The notes under the pieces were generated by a model. It did no database searches, was not told where the DNA came from, and worked only from the letters and a program-made list of their open reading frames with translations. Shown one piece after another: positions 23,774 through 33,494 of a DNA stretch of 64,000 bases. Source of the stretch: Limonium bicolor. Taxonomy: Eukaryota > Streptophyta > Magnoliopsida > Caryophyllales > Plumbaginaceae. The stretch is taken from assembly GCA_023374045.1 (NCBI GenBank), contig CM041776.1, positions 471,623,375-471,687,374 on the forward strand, read 5' to 3'. Each line of letters begins with the position of its first letter. Within the stretch, counting starts at the first letter, position 1. The position numbers and the translations under genes were made by a program.

Positions 23774-25500
23774 TTAACACGTTAGTGGTATGGATTTAGG
23801 GTCCATAGAAAGGTTGGACCCATTTCCACCATTAAATGTTCTAAGATCATTTTTGACTACCCATTTCAGTCTTAGTTTCTTGAGTTGCCAATGCCTTATA
23901 AAACATTTTATCGCAATTAGATTCATGATGACCAGGTTGTCTACATAAGCTGCATACATCTCTACAACTGGTCTCTGACAGGTATTCGACCTGTCGTTTG
24001 CTTCTCCTCATGTGTGTCTTAGAAACAACATCTATCTTAGAATATTTTTCTTTGATGGTAGCTAGTTCCTTTTCTTTAGTGTTAAGAGCAACAATCAATT
24101 CATCGATCTGGTTGTTTTTCATGCTTCAACTTTTCATGAGCGGAGAGAATTTCACTATAATCACTTTGTAATTTCATGAGTGCCCTCATGAGATTGTCTA
24201 CCTTGCTTTTATCCGAGGTTTTTCTCAATTTTTCATTTTCTTCCAAAAGTTCATCGTTTTCAATTTCTAATGCCTCTGGGTGATCAACTAATGTAAGAGA
24301 AAACTTTCAAAGTCCTAGAAGTTCAGCCTTTTGAATTCTCCTTCTAAGTTTAGAATAGTTTACCTTATGTTCTTCTTCTTCTTCTTCTGATGATTCTGAG
24401 ACATCATTGTCTTGTGCCACCAAGCACACTCCTTCAAGGCATAGGTGAGCCTTCTCATCTTCTGAGATGTCGCTGACTGAGGTTTGATTGTCATCACTCC
24501 GTTCAGAATCTCCCCATACGGCAACGAAGGCTTCCTTCTTTGGTCCTTTGTTGAATGATCGTCGGACAGGCCTCTTGACCCTGTCGTTGTCCTCTAGGGA
24601 TTGTTGAGGACAGTCTTTGATATGATGTCCGCGTTTTGAACACCAAAAACACTTGTCATTGTTTTTCTTTTGATCATCCGACTCCTTGGACTCCTTGCCT
24701 TTCCTCATTTTATTTCTTATGAACTTTCGAACGTACCTCTTAGCATAGAGGACCATTTCATCATTGTCGTCTCCTAACTCAAATCTTTCATTTTCAGCTA
24801 CTTGAAGGGCTATGCCTTTCCCTCTATCTCTTGATGAGCTTTCTGAATTCCTGTGTTGTAGTTTTAACTCGAAAGCTTTTAGAGATCCTAGCATATCTGC
24901 CAGAGACATCTTGAAGAGATCATGCACTTCTTGCATGGCATTGACTTTGTTGTCAAAGGAGGCAGGAAGAGATCTGAGGAACTTCCGAATTTGATCCTCG
25001 TTAGAGATAGTTCTTCCAAGCACCAACATATCGTTGATCAGCTTAGTGAACCTTGTATACATTTCAGAAATGCTCTCCTTTTATTCCTTCTTGAATAGCT
25101 CCCAATGAGTGAGTAGCAACTCAATGCGAGTCTTTTTGATCTCATCATTCCTTTTATAAGTAACCTCAAGAGTTTTCCAAATCTCTTGGGCTGTTTTAGC
25201 TAAAGCAATCTTAGAGTATTGCTCAGGTAGTAGTGCACAGTGAAGTATTCTTACAGCTCGAGCATTGAATACCAGCTTCTTGATTTGATCATCCGTCATG
25301 CTGTCGATTGATTTGTCTTGCCCTTGAGTATTCTGGAAGGTGTACTCTCCATGTGTTATCCCCCTCCACATTCTTGGATCGTCAGACTTTATATGAAATT
25401 CTATCTTATTCTTCCACTGAGTGTAGTTGTCTCCATTGAAGAGTGGTGGTCGATTTGGTGCAGAACCTTCTTCTGCTGCTAGAATGCTTGCATGAGACAT
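23774..25500 (-). pseudogene. Copia gag with zinc knuckle and coiled coil, frame-broken
   Basis: 25500-25081 is the gag N-terminus: RPPLFNGDNYTQWKNKIEFH is the usual copia gag start, and LLPEQYSKIALAKTAQEIWKTL belongs to the UBN2-type domain. A stop at 25081 interrupts. 25062-24307 continues with FLRSLPASFDNKVNAMQE and the knuckle CFWCSKRGHHIKDC, then an acidic Ser/Glu-rich tail. 24300-23847 is a heptad-like coiled-coil region with a second knuckle, CSLCRQPGHHESNC. The long two-knuckle gag is typical of Sireviruses. Confidence 0.8.
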
Positions 25501-25542
25501 CTTGATCGCCTTCTAAAGCAGTTAGCTTTCTAGAAGAGACCC

Positions 25543-25555
25543 GCTCTGATACCAA
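25543..25555 (-). promoter_or_regulatory. Primer-binding site (initiator tRNA-Met), Sirevirus-like element
   Basis: TTGGTATCAGAGC on the minus strand, the standard copia primer site, between the LTR and gag. Confidence 0.88.
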
Positions 25556-25569
25556 TTAAAACCAGCAAG

Positions 25570-26688
25570 TGTTCCTGATGCGTCCCCGACGTGTCGTGGA
25601 CGTATTGTGGACTCTAATAAAACTTGATAGTTTAGGAATGGATGCGAGATAAACTTAACCTGGAAAACACATTTCGATTCAGAATTTACACACACAAAAT
25701 TCACTCAACCTCCCTTGCCCTAGACACGGACTCCCGGGACAGTTTTGACTTTACCCCTAAAGTTGTCAACCCTCTCCTGACTATCGGCCTACGGTTCACC
25801 GACCGTTCCTCGACTTGTCGTTCTATCAAATACCCAATGTATTGATACTCTAACCCAGTCCTATCTAGCTCACCAACTCTCTAGCACTTACACACACTCG
25901 TAAGTTTGATCCACACTTGCCAGATTATCTCTATCTTTTTCTCTCGTACAGGCTTACTTACATATGGAATAAATGCAAGTATATATACACGGTTGTTAGG
26001 ATGTAACTATCGTCCTATTAATCCCTAGACTTCTACGAGTCGACTACAACTTCGATCATTCACATAGCAGCCACTCTAGACTTGCAGAGATTCTTCAACT
26101 TGATCTGGAGGCTTGAACCACGTGTCGCCTCATGGTTGGCCAAGTTGGCGGCAGCCCCCTTGATAGGTCGATCACCACTTGTATGTCCCACTTGCCTGAT
26201 TCTGTCTGGTTCATTAAATGCTCATAAATGCCCTCTTTTGAATTCATTACGGCTATGTAATGATGCTCATTTATAGCTTTGTTATCTTGTGCATTAATGA
26301 ACTTCTCCTTTTGTCGTGAGCTTGTCGTGAACAAGTTGCCTAAGTGGATGTATGTGCTTTATCTGAATGTGTCGATCCCTTGCAGTCTTCTGTGTTTGAT
26401 TTTCATCTTTAAGCATAAAAGATATCTTCGTGCGGTGTCTGACTGGTTGTTTGTGCTAGAAGCTCTACGGAGCCCTCGCAGACAGGTGCCCGACTGGTTT
26501 GGCACATGTCGTGGATTGAGCGCGCTTGCAACCTTGTGTGCTAAGCCACTCATGACCTAAGTACGCTTGCAACCTTGCGTGCTAAGCCACTTATTCACCT
26601 GTCTATCTGAATCATGAATCTTGACAAACGCATTATATAGACAATACAAGGTTTACTATCATCAAAACTAAAGGATCTTGTCTTAACA
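25570..26688 (-). repeat. 5' LTR of the Sirevirus-like element
   Basis: The proposed limits are TGTTAAGACAAG (minus start, 26688) and CATCAGGAACA (minus end, 25570). A TATATATAC box lies near 25985. No second LTR is present to confirm the borders, and the gap to the primer site (14 bases) is larger than usual. Confidence 0.5.
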
Positions 26689-26939
26689 ACCTTCCTTGGC
26701 ATTACGATCAAGAAGAGAGGATTGAAATGTACGTCACTTTGACGGTGGTTTTGTTTCATTGAGGATTGACACTTATTTGATAGGGTTCACAAATACTAGA
26801 GGATAATTAACAATTAAGAATGGAAGGTAAAGTCCTAAGACGAGGATTGTACTAACAAATACAAATATTAAGGTCAAACACGAGAATCAATTAATTTCTT
26901 AAGACCAAAGGAAAGGAAGAGAACTAACTCAGGTTATCT
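26689..26939. other. Unassigned stretch
   Basis: No gene or repeat border is recognised. It may belong to the truncated chromovirus LTR on its right. Confidence 0.3.
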
Positions 26940-27515
26940 GTTGAAATGATCCCATTGTGATAATCATTATGTTTGATTATATGTTATTGCATGATGGGTG
27001 TTAACTGTACATCGTTATATTATTTGAGTTAAACTCAACCGCATGCTTATCGATCAACCGGTAGCTCATGGGTTGCACGTTATCATACTCAGCAAGTTGT
27101 GATGAGCCCGTTGTGGCCTAACATTTCAGGTACATAGCTGGAGTTGACCTGATCGAAGTGTATATCAGGGTAGATACCTTTAGGTATACTTTTGGGGTTA
27201 TGATTGGAGAATGATTGTATTTATTTTGGAGTGTGACATACTCTTATGTTCATGCGGGTAAGTGGAGAATCAAATTGAACTTGTAATTCGGCTTTTGGAT
27301 ATTGTAGTTATGCTCGGTATGTATTTATATTGGTGTTTTAAGTTGGAATTGTCTAATCAATCAGATCGCGACTTGTGGAATTAATAGGCCTTGTCAATCA
27401 CGTGGATGATTGGCGGCGGTAACACTCGAAAGTTCGAATTATCCGCTGCGAATTGATTTAAGTTGATCGGTAAGGTTAGTTGTTAATTATCGGATTAGTG
27501 GTTGGGGTGTTATAG
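26940..27515 (+). repeat. Chromovirus LTR, 3' end fragment
   Basis: It parallels the last 400-600 bases of the LTR ending at 63725: a 'GGTTGCACGTT...CAGGTAC' stretch near 27070-27135, TCCGCTGCGA near 27440, and the end GGTTGGGGTGTTATA at 27501-27515. No primer site follows, so the element is truncated here. Confidence 0.65.
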
Positions 27516-27840
27516 TTAGTTTAAATCCAGTTCAATAAGAAGCATTAAGCACAAGCCCTCTTTAAGTTGCAATGTAACGTATCTCACGACCTATGATAAA
27601 ATAACACTGATTTAGTCCCCAGCGGTATAAAAATTTACTTTCGGAAACCCATCCATAGAAACCCACACTAACGCTAAACTAATCGGCAACGTTAAACTAA
27701 CCAATTTAACATATTGATGACAAATTAAGAAAACCCTAAGAAAATCCCCAAATTTAATGTGGACAAGGTTAGAAGCCATGATCACCCAATAATCATAATA
27801 AATTATGCACAAGGACTAAAATAAAGCTTTAAAACAAGTT

Positions 27841-28120
27841 CAAGATTCAATAGTGGAGTTTAAGGGATTTTGGGGCAAAATCCCCATCCCAAGATACAAA
27901 GGAGATTAAGCCATCATTAGAGCATATATAAGAGATAAAGGTGAAGAATTAGCCATTAGAGGTCGATGGGGAGCCTTACAATTTCAAGATTAAACAATGG
28001 AGTTTTAGGGATTGGCGGTAAAATCCTCATCTCAAGATACAAAGGAGGTTAATCCTCCATTAGAGCATATATAAGAGATAAAGGAGAAGAATTAGCCATT
28101 AGATGTCTAAGGGGAGCCTC
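27841..28120. repeat. Two-copy tandem repeat, about 144-base period
   Basis: 27841-27984 and 27985-28120 share phrases in the same order: CAAGATT, TGGAGTTT, AAGATACAAAGGAG, AGAGCATATATAAGAGATAAAG, GAAGAATTAGCCATTAGA and GGGGAGCC. Copies have diverged by substitutions and small indels. Confidence 0.85.
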
Positions 28121-28179
28121 CAAGGAGCTGATATTTATTTTCCCATTTTAAACCCGCCTCTTTGTTGTGTGATTGTGTT

Positions 28180-28455
28180 CGATCCGGACTTGTGTCTGGG
28201 TCTGTAAACACGGACCAAGTCGATGTGGTCGATTCTTGGCGCCGTGTTGAGTGTGTCCAGACTTATAATTCTGGACGTCTCACAAACGTTGGCCCGGGTA
28301 TAATACCCGGACGAGAGTAAATCAGAGGCAGAAAGTTTCTCGCTGCTTTGGTCCGGGTATGTTTACCCACACACAAACTTGGACCTGTCACAAAGATGTC
28401 TAGAAGCTTGTCCAATGGAGCAGTCCGGATATGTAGATCCGGACAGAGGTCCGAA
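28180..28455. repeat. Inverted-word array (TCCGGAC / CCCGG types)
   Basis: Short hairpins in a row: GTCCAGA with TCTGGAC; CCGGGTATAATACCCGG; GTCCGGAT with ATCCGGAC. It is at the same LTR position as the arrays in elements A and B but uses other words. Confidence 0.65.
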
Positions 28456-29423
28456 CACATATAACTTAGAGCATATTTTCTGTGTTCAAACTCCAATTTG
28501 AGATTTGTTTGCGGCCACACGTTCCTCTCTTTGTTTACTTTTTCCCTAGCAATGTTATTTTTGATGTTTATCCAGTAAATGTGAAAGAATACCAACAAAA
28601 CACAAAACTAGAGGAAAACTTGCTAAAATGGAAAAATGAGCATTATAAATGTTGATAAATCACATCAAAAACACCCATAGAACATGGTCATTTAAATACT
28701 CATCACCAATCCACATATGCACTTCAAAGATTTCATCATTTTCTTTCGTTGAGCTCTGATGACCAGATCGGAAGCTGGAAGCTCGCAACCAAGGGCCAAA
28801 GGGAAAAAATCCAGCCTTCAACTCCTTTTTGTTAGAGTAGTCTTTAGCTGTGTGAGTAAACAAGCCACACCTAAAATAGTTGGCCGACATCAGTTCATAG
28901 GTAACCTTAAGAGTCGAGTCCACCCCGTTAGTGGAAACGATCACACAATGCAAGACTGTCTTTAAGATATCTAGAAGAACCTTAATCCAAATATATGCAC
29001 CTCCAATTCATCCATCTTCTTCTTCATATTCGAGAAAGAAACCAAATCGATTTCCCATGTGTCGTGTGAATTCTTTGTGCTTGAAAAGGAAGAGAACATG
29101 GTGAAGGGGATTGAATCCTAGTAATGATTCATCAAAAAACTACGATCGCTGATAGAGGACTGCATGCACCATCTTCTGCATCTCAAATTCAAAAAGGAAA
29201 AGTTCCTTAGCCACACTACCAATCTGGAAGTCGCCTTCTAGTTGTTAGGCTCGACCCTGGGTGTGTTCTAACATGCGAATGTCTGGGCTCTTCATTCAGA
29301 TCGATCTACAGAGCAAGCATCGGGTGAAAGGCAGGGCTTGAACATTCTCTTTAAGGGCATGCATGTCAGTTGCTTGGTCTTCGTCTTTGATGAGCGATAA
29401 TTCCGCACAGCATGAGGAAAGAT

Positions 29424-30039
29424 TGTTAATGCTGTGTATTTTGATTGTTCGAACTCTACAATTAATGTGGATTCTGTCTTCCGTGATTTTAGCTAAAATA
29501 AGGAAAGTTGTTAGTCTTAAGCCGGTCTACCGATTGTTCAAACTCTGTAATTAATGTGGATTCTATCTTCCGTGACTTTAGCTGAAATAAGGAAAGTTGT
29601 TAGTCTTGGGCCGGCCTACCGATCTGGAGAAGATATTATTCTTAATTATTCTTAATTATTTTATCTTTAAGAATATCTTGTCTTAAAGATAAAATCTTCT
29701 AGTTGCATATATATATCCGGGATGTGGATATGAGTAGATGTGCTTTGGAGAGAGAAATAAAACGTTGTTCTAGTTTAAAAGAGCTATCACGTCGTTTAGG
29801 AGTTCTGGGTTTTGTAATTCAAGTGAGCGGTGTGAGCTCTCTAGAATTACGAGTGGTGTGGGTAGTCCTTGATTACGTGTTGCTCTATCTGGTGAGAGCG
29901 TGAGAGTGTATTTGTTCTTTAACACTGGTTAATAGAACGTGATTTCCACTGCAAACAATCTCCCTTCTTAGTGTTTTCCAGGTGCGTCTGTTACACAGAG
30001 TTTAGTTACACCAACTCATATTATCTCAGGGAACTCTCA
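29424..30039 (+). repeat. 5' LTR of the gag-only element
   Basis: 616 bases, starting TGTTAATGCTG and ending GGGAACTCTCA. It contains an 89-base tandem duplication (about 29444-29622) that is absent from the 3' LTR. TATATATATCC near 29706 may be the TATA box. Confidence 0.9.
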
Positions 30040-30040
30040 G

Positions 30041-30053
30041 TTGGTATCAGAGC
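30041..30053 (+). promoter_or_regulatory. Primer-binding site (initiator tRNA-Met)
   Basis: TTGGTATCAGAGC, one base after the LTR end. Confidence 0.9.
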
Positions 30054-30097
30054 AGGTTCCCCTCAATTCAGAAGAGAAATCTTCAGGGGTGGTTAAT

Positions 30098-31880
30098 ATG
30101 AGTTCCTATAACGCCAAGGCACCAAGGCTTACAAAATACAACTACGCATGATGGTGTGAGCAGATGGGTGACCAACTCATGTCAATTGACTATGACTTGT
30201 GGGTTGTTGTTACTGAAGGTGATCTGGTTCAGAAACCATTGAGGGAGGTGTCACCGTAGCAAAACCACGAGAAAGATGGACTGAAAGTGACAAGAAGTTA
30301 CTGAGTAAAAATAAGCAGGCTTTACGTGTAATTGTCTCATCGTTGTTTGAAAGCGATCAACAAAAGGGACTTGGAATCGCAACTGCTAAAGAAGTCTGGA
30401 GCTTCCTCAAAACAGCTTATGAAGGAACTGATTCCATTAGAAAGGCTAAAGGTAAACAATTTAGAAAACAATTTGACAATTTCAAGATGCAAGAGGGTGA
30501 GTCATAACTCAGACCTTGGAAAGATTTGAGAAAATTCTCGGAGATCTTAAAGTTATTGGTGTAACACTCTCAAACGAGATTATTAACGAGAGATGCCTTG
30601 ACAGTCTAGGAAAAGAGTGGCTAAGTTATACCACCTTGCTCGAAACACACGAGATCTGTCAGAATTGTCGCTAGAAGAACTCAGTTCTGAACTCATGGTC
30701 TATGAATGGAAGATGAGAGGTGAGATTGTTACTCAAACTAAGGATTTGGCCCTAAACGCACGTGAAACTACCACAAAATCAGAAGATGAGGATTTTGACG
30801 TAGATGAGGAAATTACTAAGATTATGAACAAAATTGAGAGGCTGTGTAGTAGACAAAAAAGGTCAAACCAACAGTGTAAGTCAAAGAAGGGACAAATTAC
30901 ATGTTTCAAGTGTAACAAGCCTGGTCATGTTGTCAAGGATTGTCCTCTCCACCAGAAGGAAAATTCTCAGATGAAGGGTAAAAAACTTCCACACACAGCA
31001 GCAGCATGGGGATATGACATCTCAGTTACAGACTCAGAACCAGAGGAGGAAACTCAGTTGTGCATGACGCCATTTGCTCATGAAGATGATGAAGTCAATA
31101 CCGAGTACTTATTAAAGGACAATGATAACTTGAAGGAAACACTCGAGAAAGCAAATATGCTTACTAAATTAACCTCTACACTCTCTAAGATAAATATGTT
31201 GAAGCATCAGTATGTTACACAGATCAGAGAACTCAAAGCTAAAGTGGAAGATTTGAGTAAGTCTTTGACTGAAAACAAAAACTATGTCAAAGAAAGTATG
31301 GATAAGCCAAGGATCAACTTTGTTAGTCCTTTGGAGACTAGAATTCTCACTCTTCCATGTTGGGCACAAGAAGAAGTGAATTCCCTTTTAGATTGTAACA
31401 AATAACTAAAAAAGGAATGCGAAACTCTCTCGGGCATGTTAGCTGATGCAAATTGGAAGTTAGAGCTTCATACACAGACTAATCCCACATGGTATACTGG
31501 AAAGGCAAATCTGAATCAGACGTTGTTACATAACAACTTAGATAAGTGCAGATTGGGATATAAACCAGAGAAACCCACTCAGTATAAGACAAGGAAGTTG
31601 GAGACTTAACCTGGACATTCTAAGTCAAGACTGAACTCGTGTTAATACCGCCATCAACTAGGACACAAGATAAGATGGTGTCCCAAACTGTTGAGAAAAC
31701 AATTACGTGAAGAATCATCAAGACAGAGCTTATATAGAGCCAATAGATTCCACACTAAAAGATGGGTTCCTATAAATCAGTCTAAGTGTGTGTCTACAGC
31801 TAAGCTCAAACAAGTTTGGGTACCAAAGTCTAATCAGTCCTATCAAATTTGTCAAGAAGGTATCCTACCTCTTTCAGATT
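30098..31880 (+). pseudogene. Copia gag of the gag-only element, decayed
   Basis: It starts MSSYNAKAPRLTKYNY at 30098 and soon meets a TGA. A UBN2-type middle (FLKTAYEGTDSIRKAK-like) is spread over several frames. The best open part, 30617-31405, has the knuckle CFKCNKPGHVVKDC (residues 96-109), an acidic stretch and a coiled coil (about residues 165-225). Past the stop at 31403 the gag-like reading goes on, with HQLGHKIRWCP (second knuckle, first Cys separated by a stop) and KQVWVPKSN near 31810. The long two-knuckle form is like the Sirevirus gag at 23774-25500. Confidence 0.75.
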
Positions 31881-32250
31881 TTTCATCTTGTTCTCAGTGA
31901 TCAGTCCATGACACACCATTGCCCCCTACTCTAGAGGTTTATGACTTAGTTTCTTTTTTATTCAGCAAAAGGAGGAAAGATGTCTTGAACATATATGTAT
32001 GTGTGTGTGTCTAAATCTATCTGGCGATGAACAAAGATGCAACAATTCAGGGGGAACGTTCTCAGTTCTCGACACAAGCTTTTGAGTGACGACAATGGAT
32101 GAATATAGAAAGCAATGAAGCAGGGAGTAAGGGGAACTTACATTAGTATGACAATGAAAACAGCAACAGTCCCACACACAAAAGCAGTTACTCAAGGGGA
32201 ATATTCATTAGTTCAAGACTCAGAGTTTGCCCAATCAAAAATGTGGAAAA

Positions 32251-32777
32251 TGTTAATGTTGTGTATTTTGATTGTTTAAACTTTGCATTTAATGTGGATT
32301 CTGTCTTCCGTGATTTTAGCTAAAATAAGGAAAGTTGTTAGTCTTAGGCCGGTCTACCGATCTGGAGAAGATATTATTCTTAATTATTCATAATTATTTT
32401 ATCTTTAAGAATATCTTGTCTTAAAGATAAAATCTTCTAGTTGCCTATATATATCCGAGATGTGGATATGAGTAGATGTGATTTGGAGAGAGAAAGAAAA
32501 CGTTGTTCTAGTTTAAAAGAGCTATCACATCGTTTAGGAGTTCTGCGTTTTGTAATTCAAGTGAGCGGTGTGCGCTCTCTAGAATTACGAGTGGTGTGTG
32601 TAATCTATGATTATGTGTTGCTCTATCTGGTGAGAGCGTGAGGGTGTATTTGTTCTTTAACACTGGTTAATAAAACATGATTTCCACTGCAAACAATCTC
32701 CCTTCTTTGTGTTTTCCAGGTGCGTCTGTTAGACAGAGTTTAGTCACACCGACTCATACTATCTCAGGGAACTCTCA
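32251..32777 (+). repeat. 3' LTR of the gag-only element
   Basis: 527 bases, TGTTAATGTTG to GGGAACTCTCA, lacking the 89-base duplication of the 5' LTR. Confidence 0.9.
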
Positions 32778-32816
32778 AAGATCCTCGATGATTGCATGAA
32801 GATTTGGGTTAGCCAT

Positions 32817-33135
32817 CTTGTGGTATGAGGGAACAACAAACCCAAAGGAAATGTACATGAGAAGGTGGAAAATGGGTTTAACGAAAACAACAATCAGCCC
32901 CACACCCTCAATTGGAGCTCAGACGGGAGGCCATTTCCAAGATCAAGGCGATAGCATGTAGACAAAATGTTGATGAAATCCACATGAAAAGAAGTACAAA
33001 GAGCAACAGAGGATAATAGCTTCAGATGGAAGACATAGGAAAAAACAAAAAGGTTTGGGATTTGCAAGGAAGCAGAGTAGAGGCAGAAGGAAGAAAGGGA
33101 AAGACAAATCTCCCACCGAAGAGGAGATAGATGAT
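32817..33135 (-). other. LINE 5' untranslated region (probable)
   Basis: Sequence upstream of the LINE ORF1 ATG on the minus strand. It has only short unrelated open frames. Assigned to the LINE by position. Confidence 0.4.
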
Positions 33136-33296
33136 TGGTTTCAATCATTGCTGATTCAGCATCAATGTAAAAACAATACGCCATTACACTCTATTTCTGT
33201 TACATGCATATTTTACCGCGATTCGATGTTTGTACGGTTTCAATCCTTGCTCATTCAGCAACAATGATAAAAAAATACGCCACTATACTTCTAATA
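33136..33296. repeat. Diverged two-copy direct repeat
   Basis: GGTTTCAATCATTGCTGATT at 33136 recurs as GGTTTCAATCCTTGCTCATT at 33237, followed in both by ...AATACGCCA. The period is about 101 bases. It is next to the 5' end of the LINE and may be its promoter monomers. Confidence 0.7.
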
Positions 33297-33494
33297 GAAA
33301 TACACTAGCGCTACCACCAAAAAATTGAAAAAAAAATTAAGAAAAGAAAAACAACAACACATGTTTAAGGTAGAATTACTATGAAAAATTTGACAACAAT
33401 AAGATAACCTTAAGTAGTTGGTCTGATAAATATCGACACCCTAGATGTGATGACTATATTTCCCCTAATGAGCTTTACTCACCATCGTCGAGCT

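Larger units (their letters stand above)
8358..26688 (-). mobile_element. Sirevirus-like Ty1/copia element, minus strand, split by element B
   Basis: On the minus strand, in order: LTR (about 26688-25570), primer site matching initiator tRNA-Met (25555-25543), gag, protease, integrase, RT and RNase H (25500-20638), a promoter-like region, then a third open frame (8937-8358). Element B (9253-19931) is inserted between 9252 and 19932. The copia order (integrase before RT), a long gag with a coiled-coil region and an extra frame after pol suggest the Sirevirus lineage. The recurring word CGACAGGTC, found on both sides of element B, supports joining the halves. The 3' LTR is missing, apparently cut off at 8358. 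Confidence 0.75.
27516..28705 (-). repeat. Athila-like LTR fragment, minus strand
   Basis: On the minus strand it starts TGATGAGTATTTAAATGACC at 28705 and keeps the LTR layout of elements A and B: TGCTCATTT, TTTTCCTCTAG, then an array of inverted words. It abuts LINE ORF1 at 28706. The other end meets the chromovirus fragment and is probably truncated. Confidence 0.6.
29424..32777 (+). mobile_element. Gag-only (TR-GAG-type) copia element
   Basis: A complete 3354-base LTR element: 5' LTR 29424-30039, tRNA-Met primer site, gag remnant, non-coding DNA, 3' LTR 32251-32777. AAGAT flanks both sides (29419-29423, 32778-32782), a perfect 5-base target duplication. No protease, integrase or RT is present. 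Several G-rich tracts (AGGGGGAA, AAGGGGAA) precede the 3' LTR, as in Sireviruses. It must use enzymes of another element to move. Confidence 0.9.
28706..32816 (-). pseudogene. LINE ORF1 remnant, split by a gag-only copia element
   Basis: On the minus strand an ATG at 32816 starts MANPNLHAIIEDL, which is interrupted by the element at 29424-32777 and resumes left of 29424. Further on are a DUF4283-like stretch (LLGFNPLHHVLFLFKHKEF) and the zf-CCHC_4 region: VTYELMSANYFRCGLFTHTA, then FGPWLRASSF, which is the usual plant LINE ORF1 ending. Several stops and frame changes occur. ORF2 is absent; an Athila-like LTR begins at 28705. The protein would bind LINE RNA. Confidence 0.7.
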
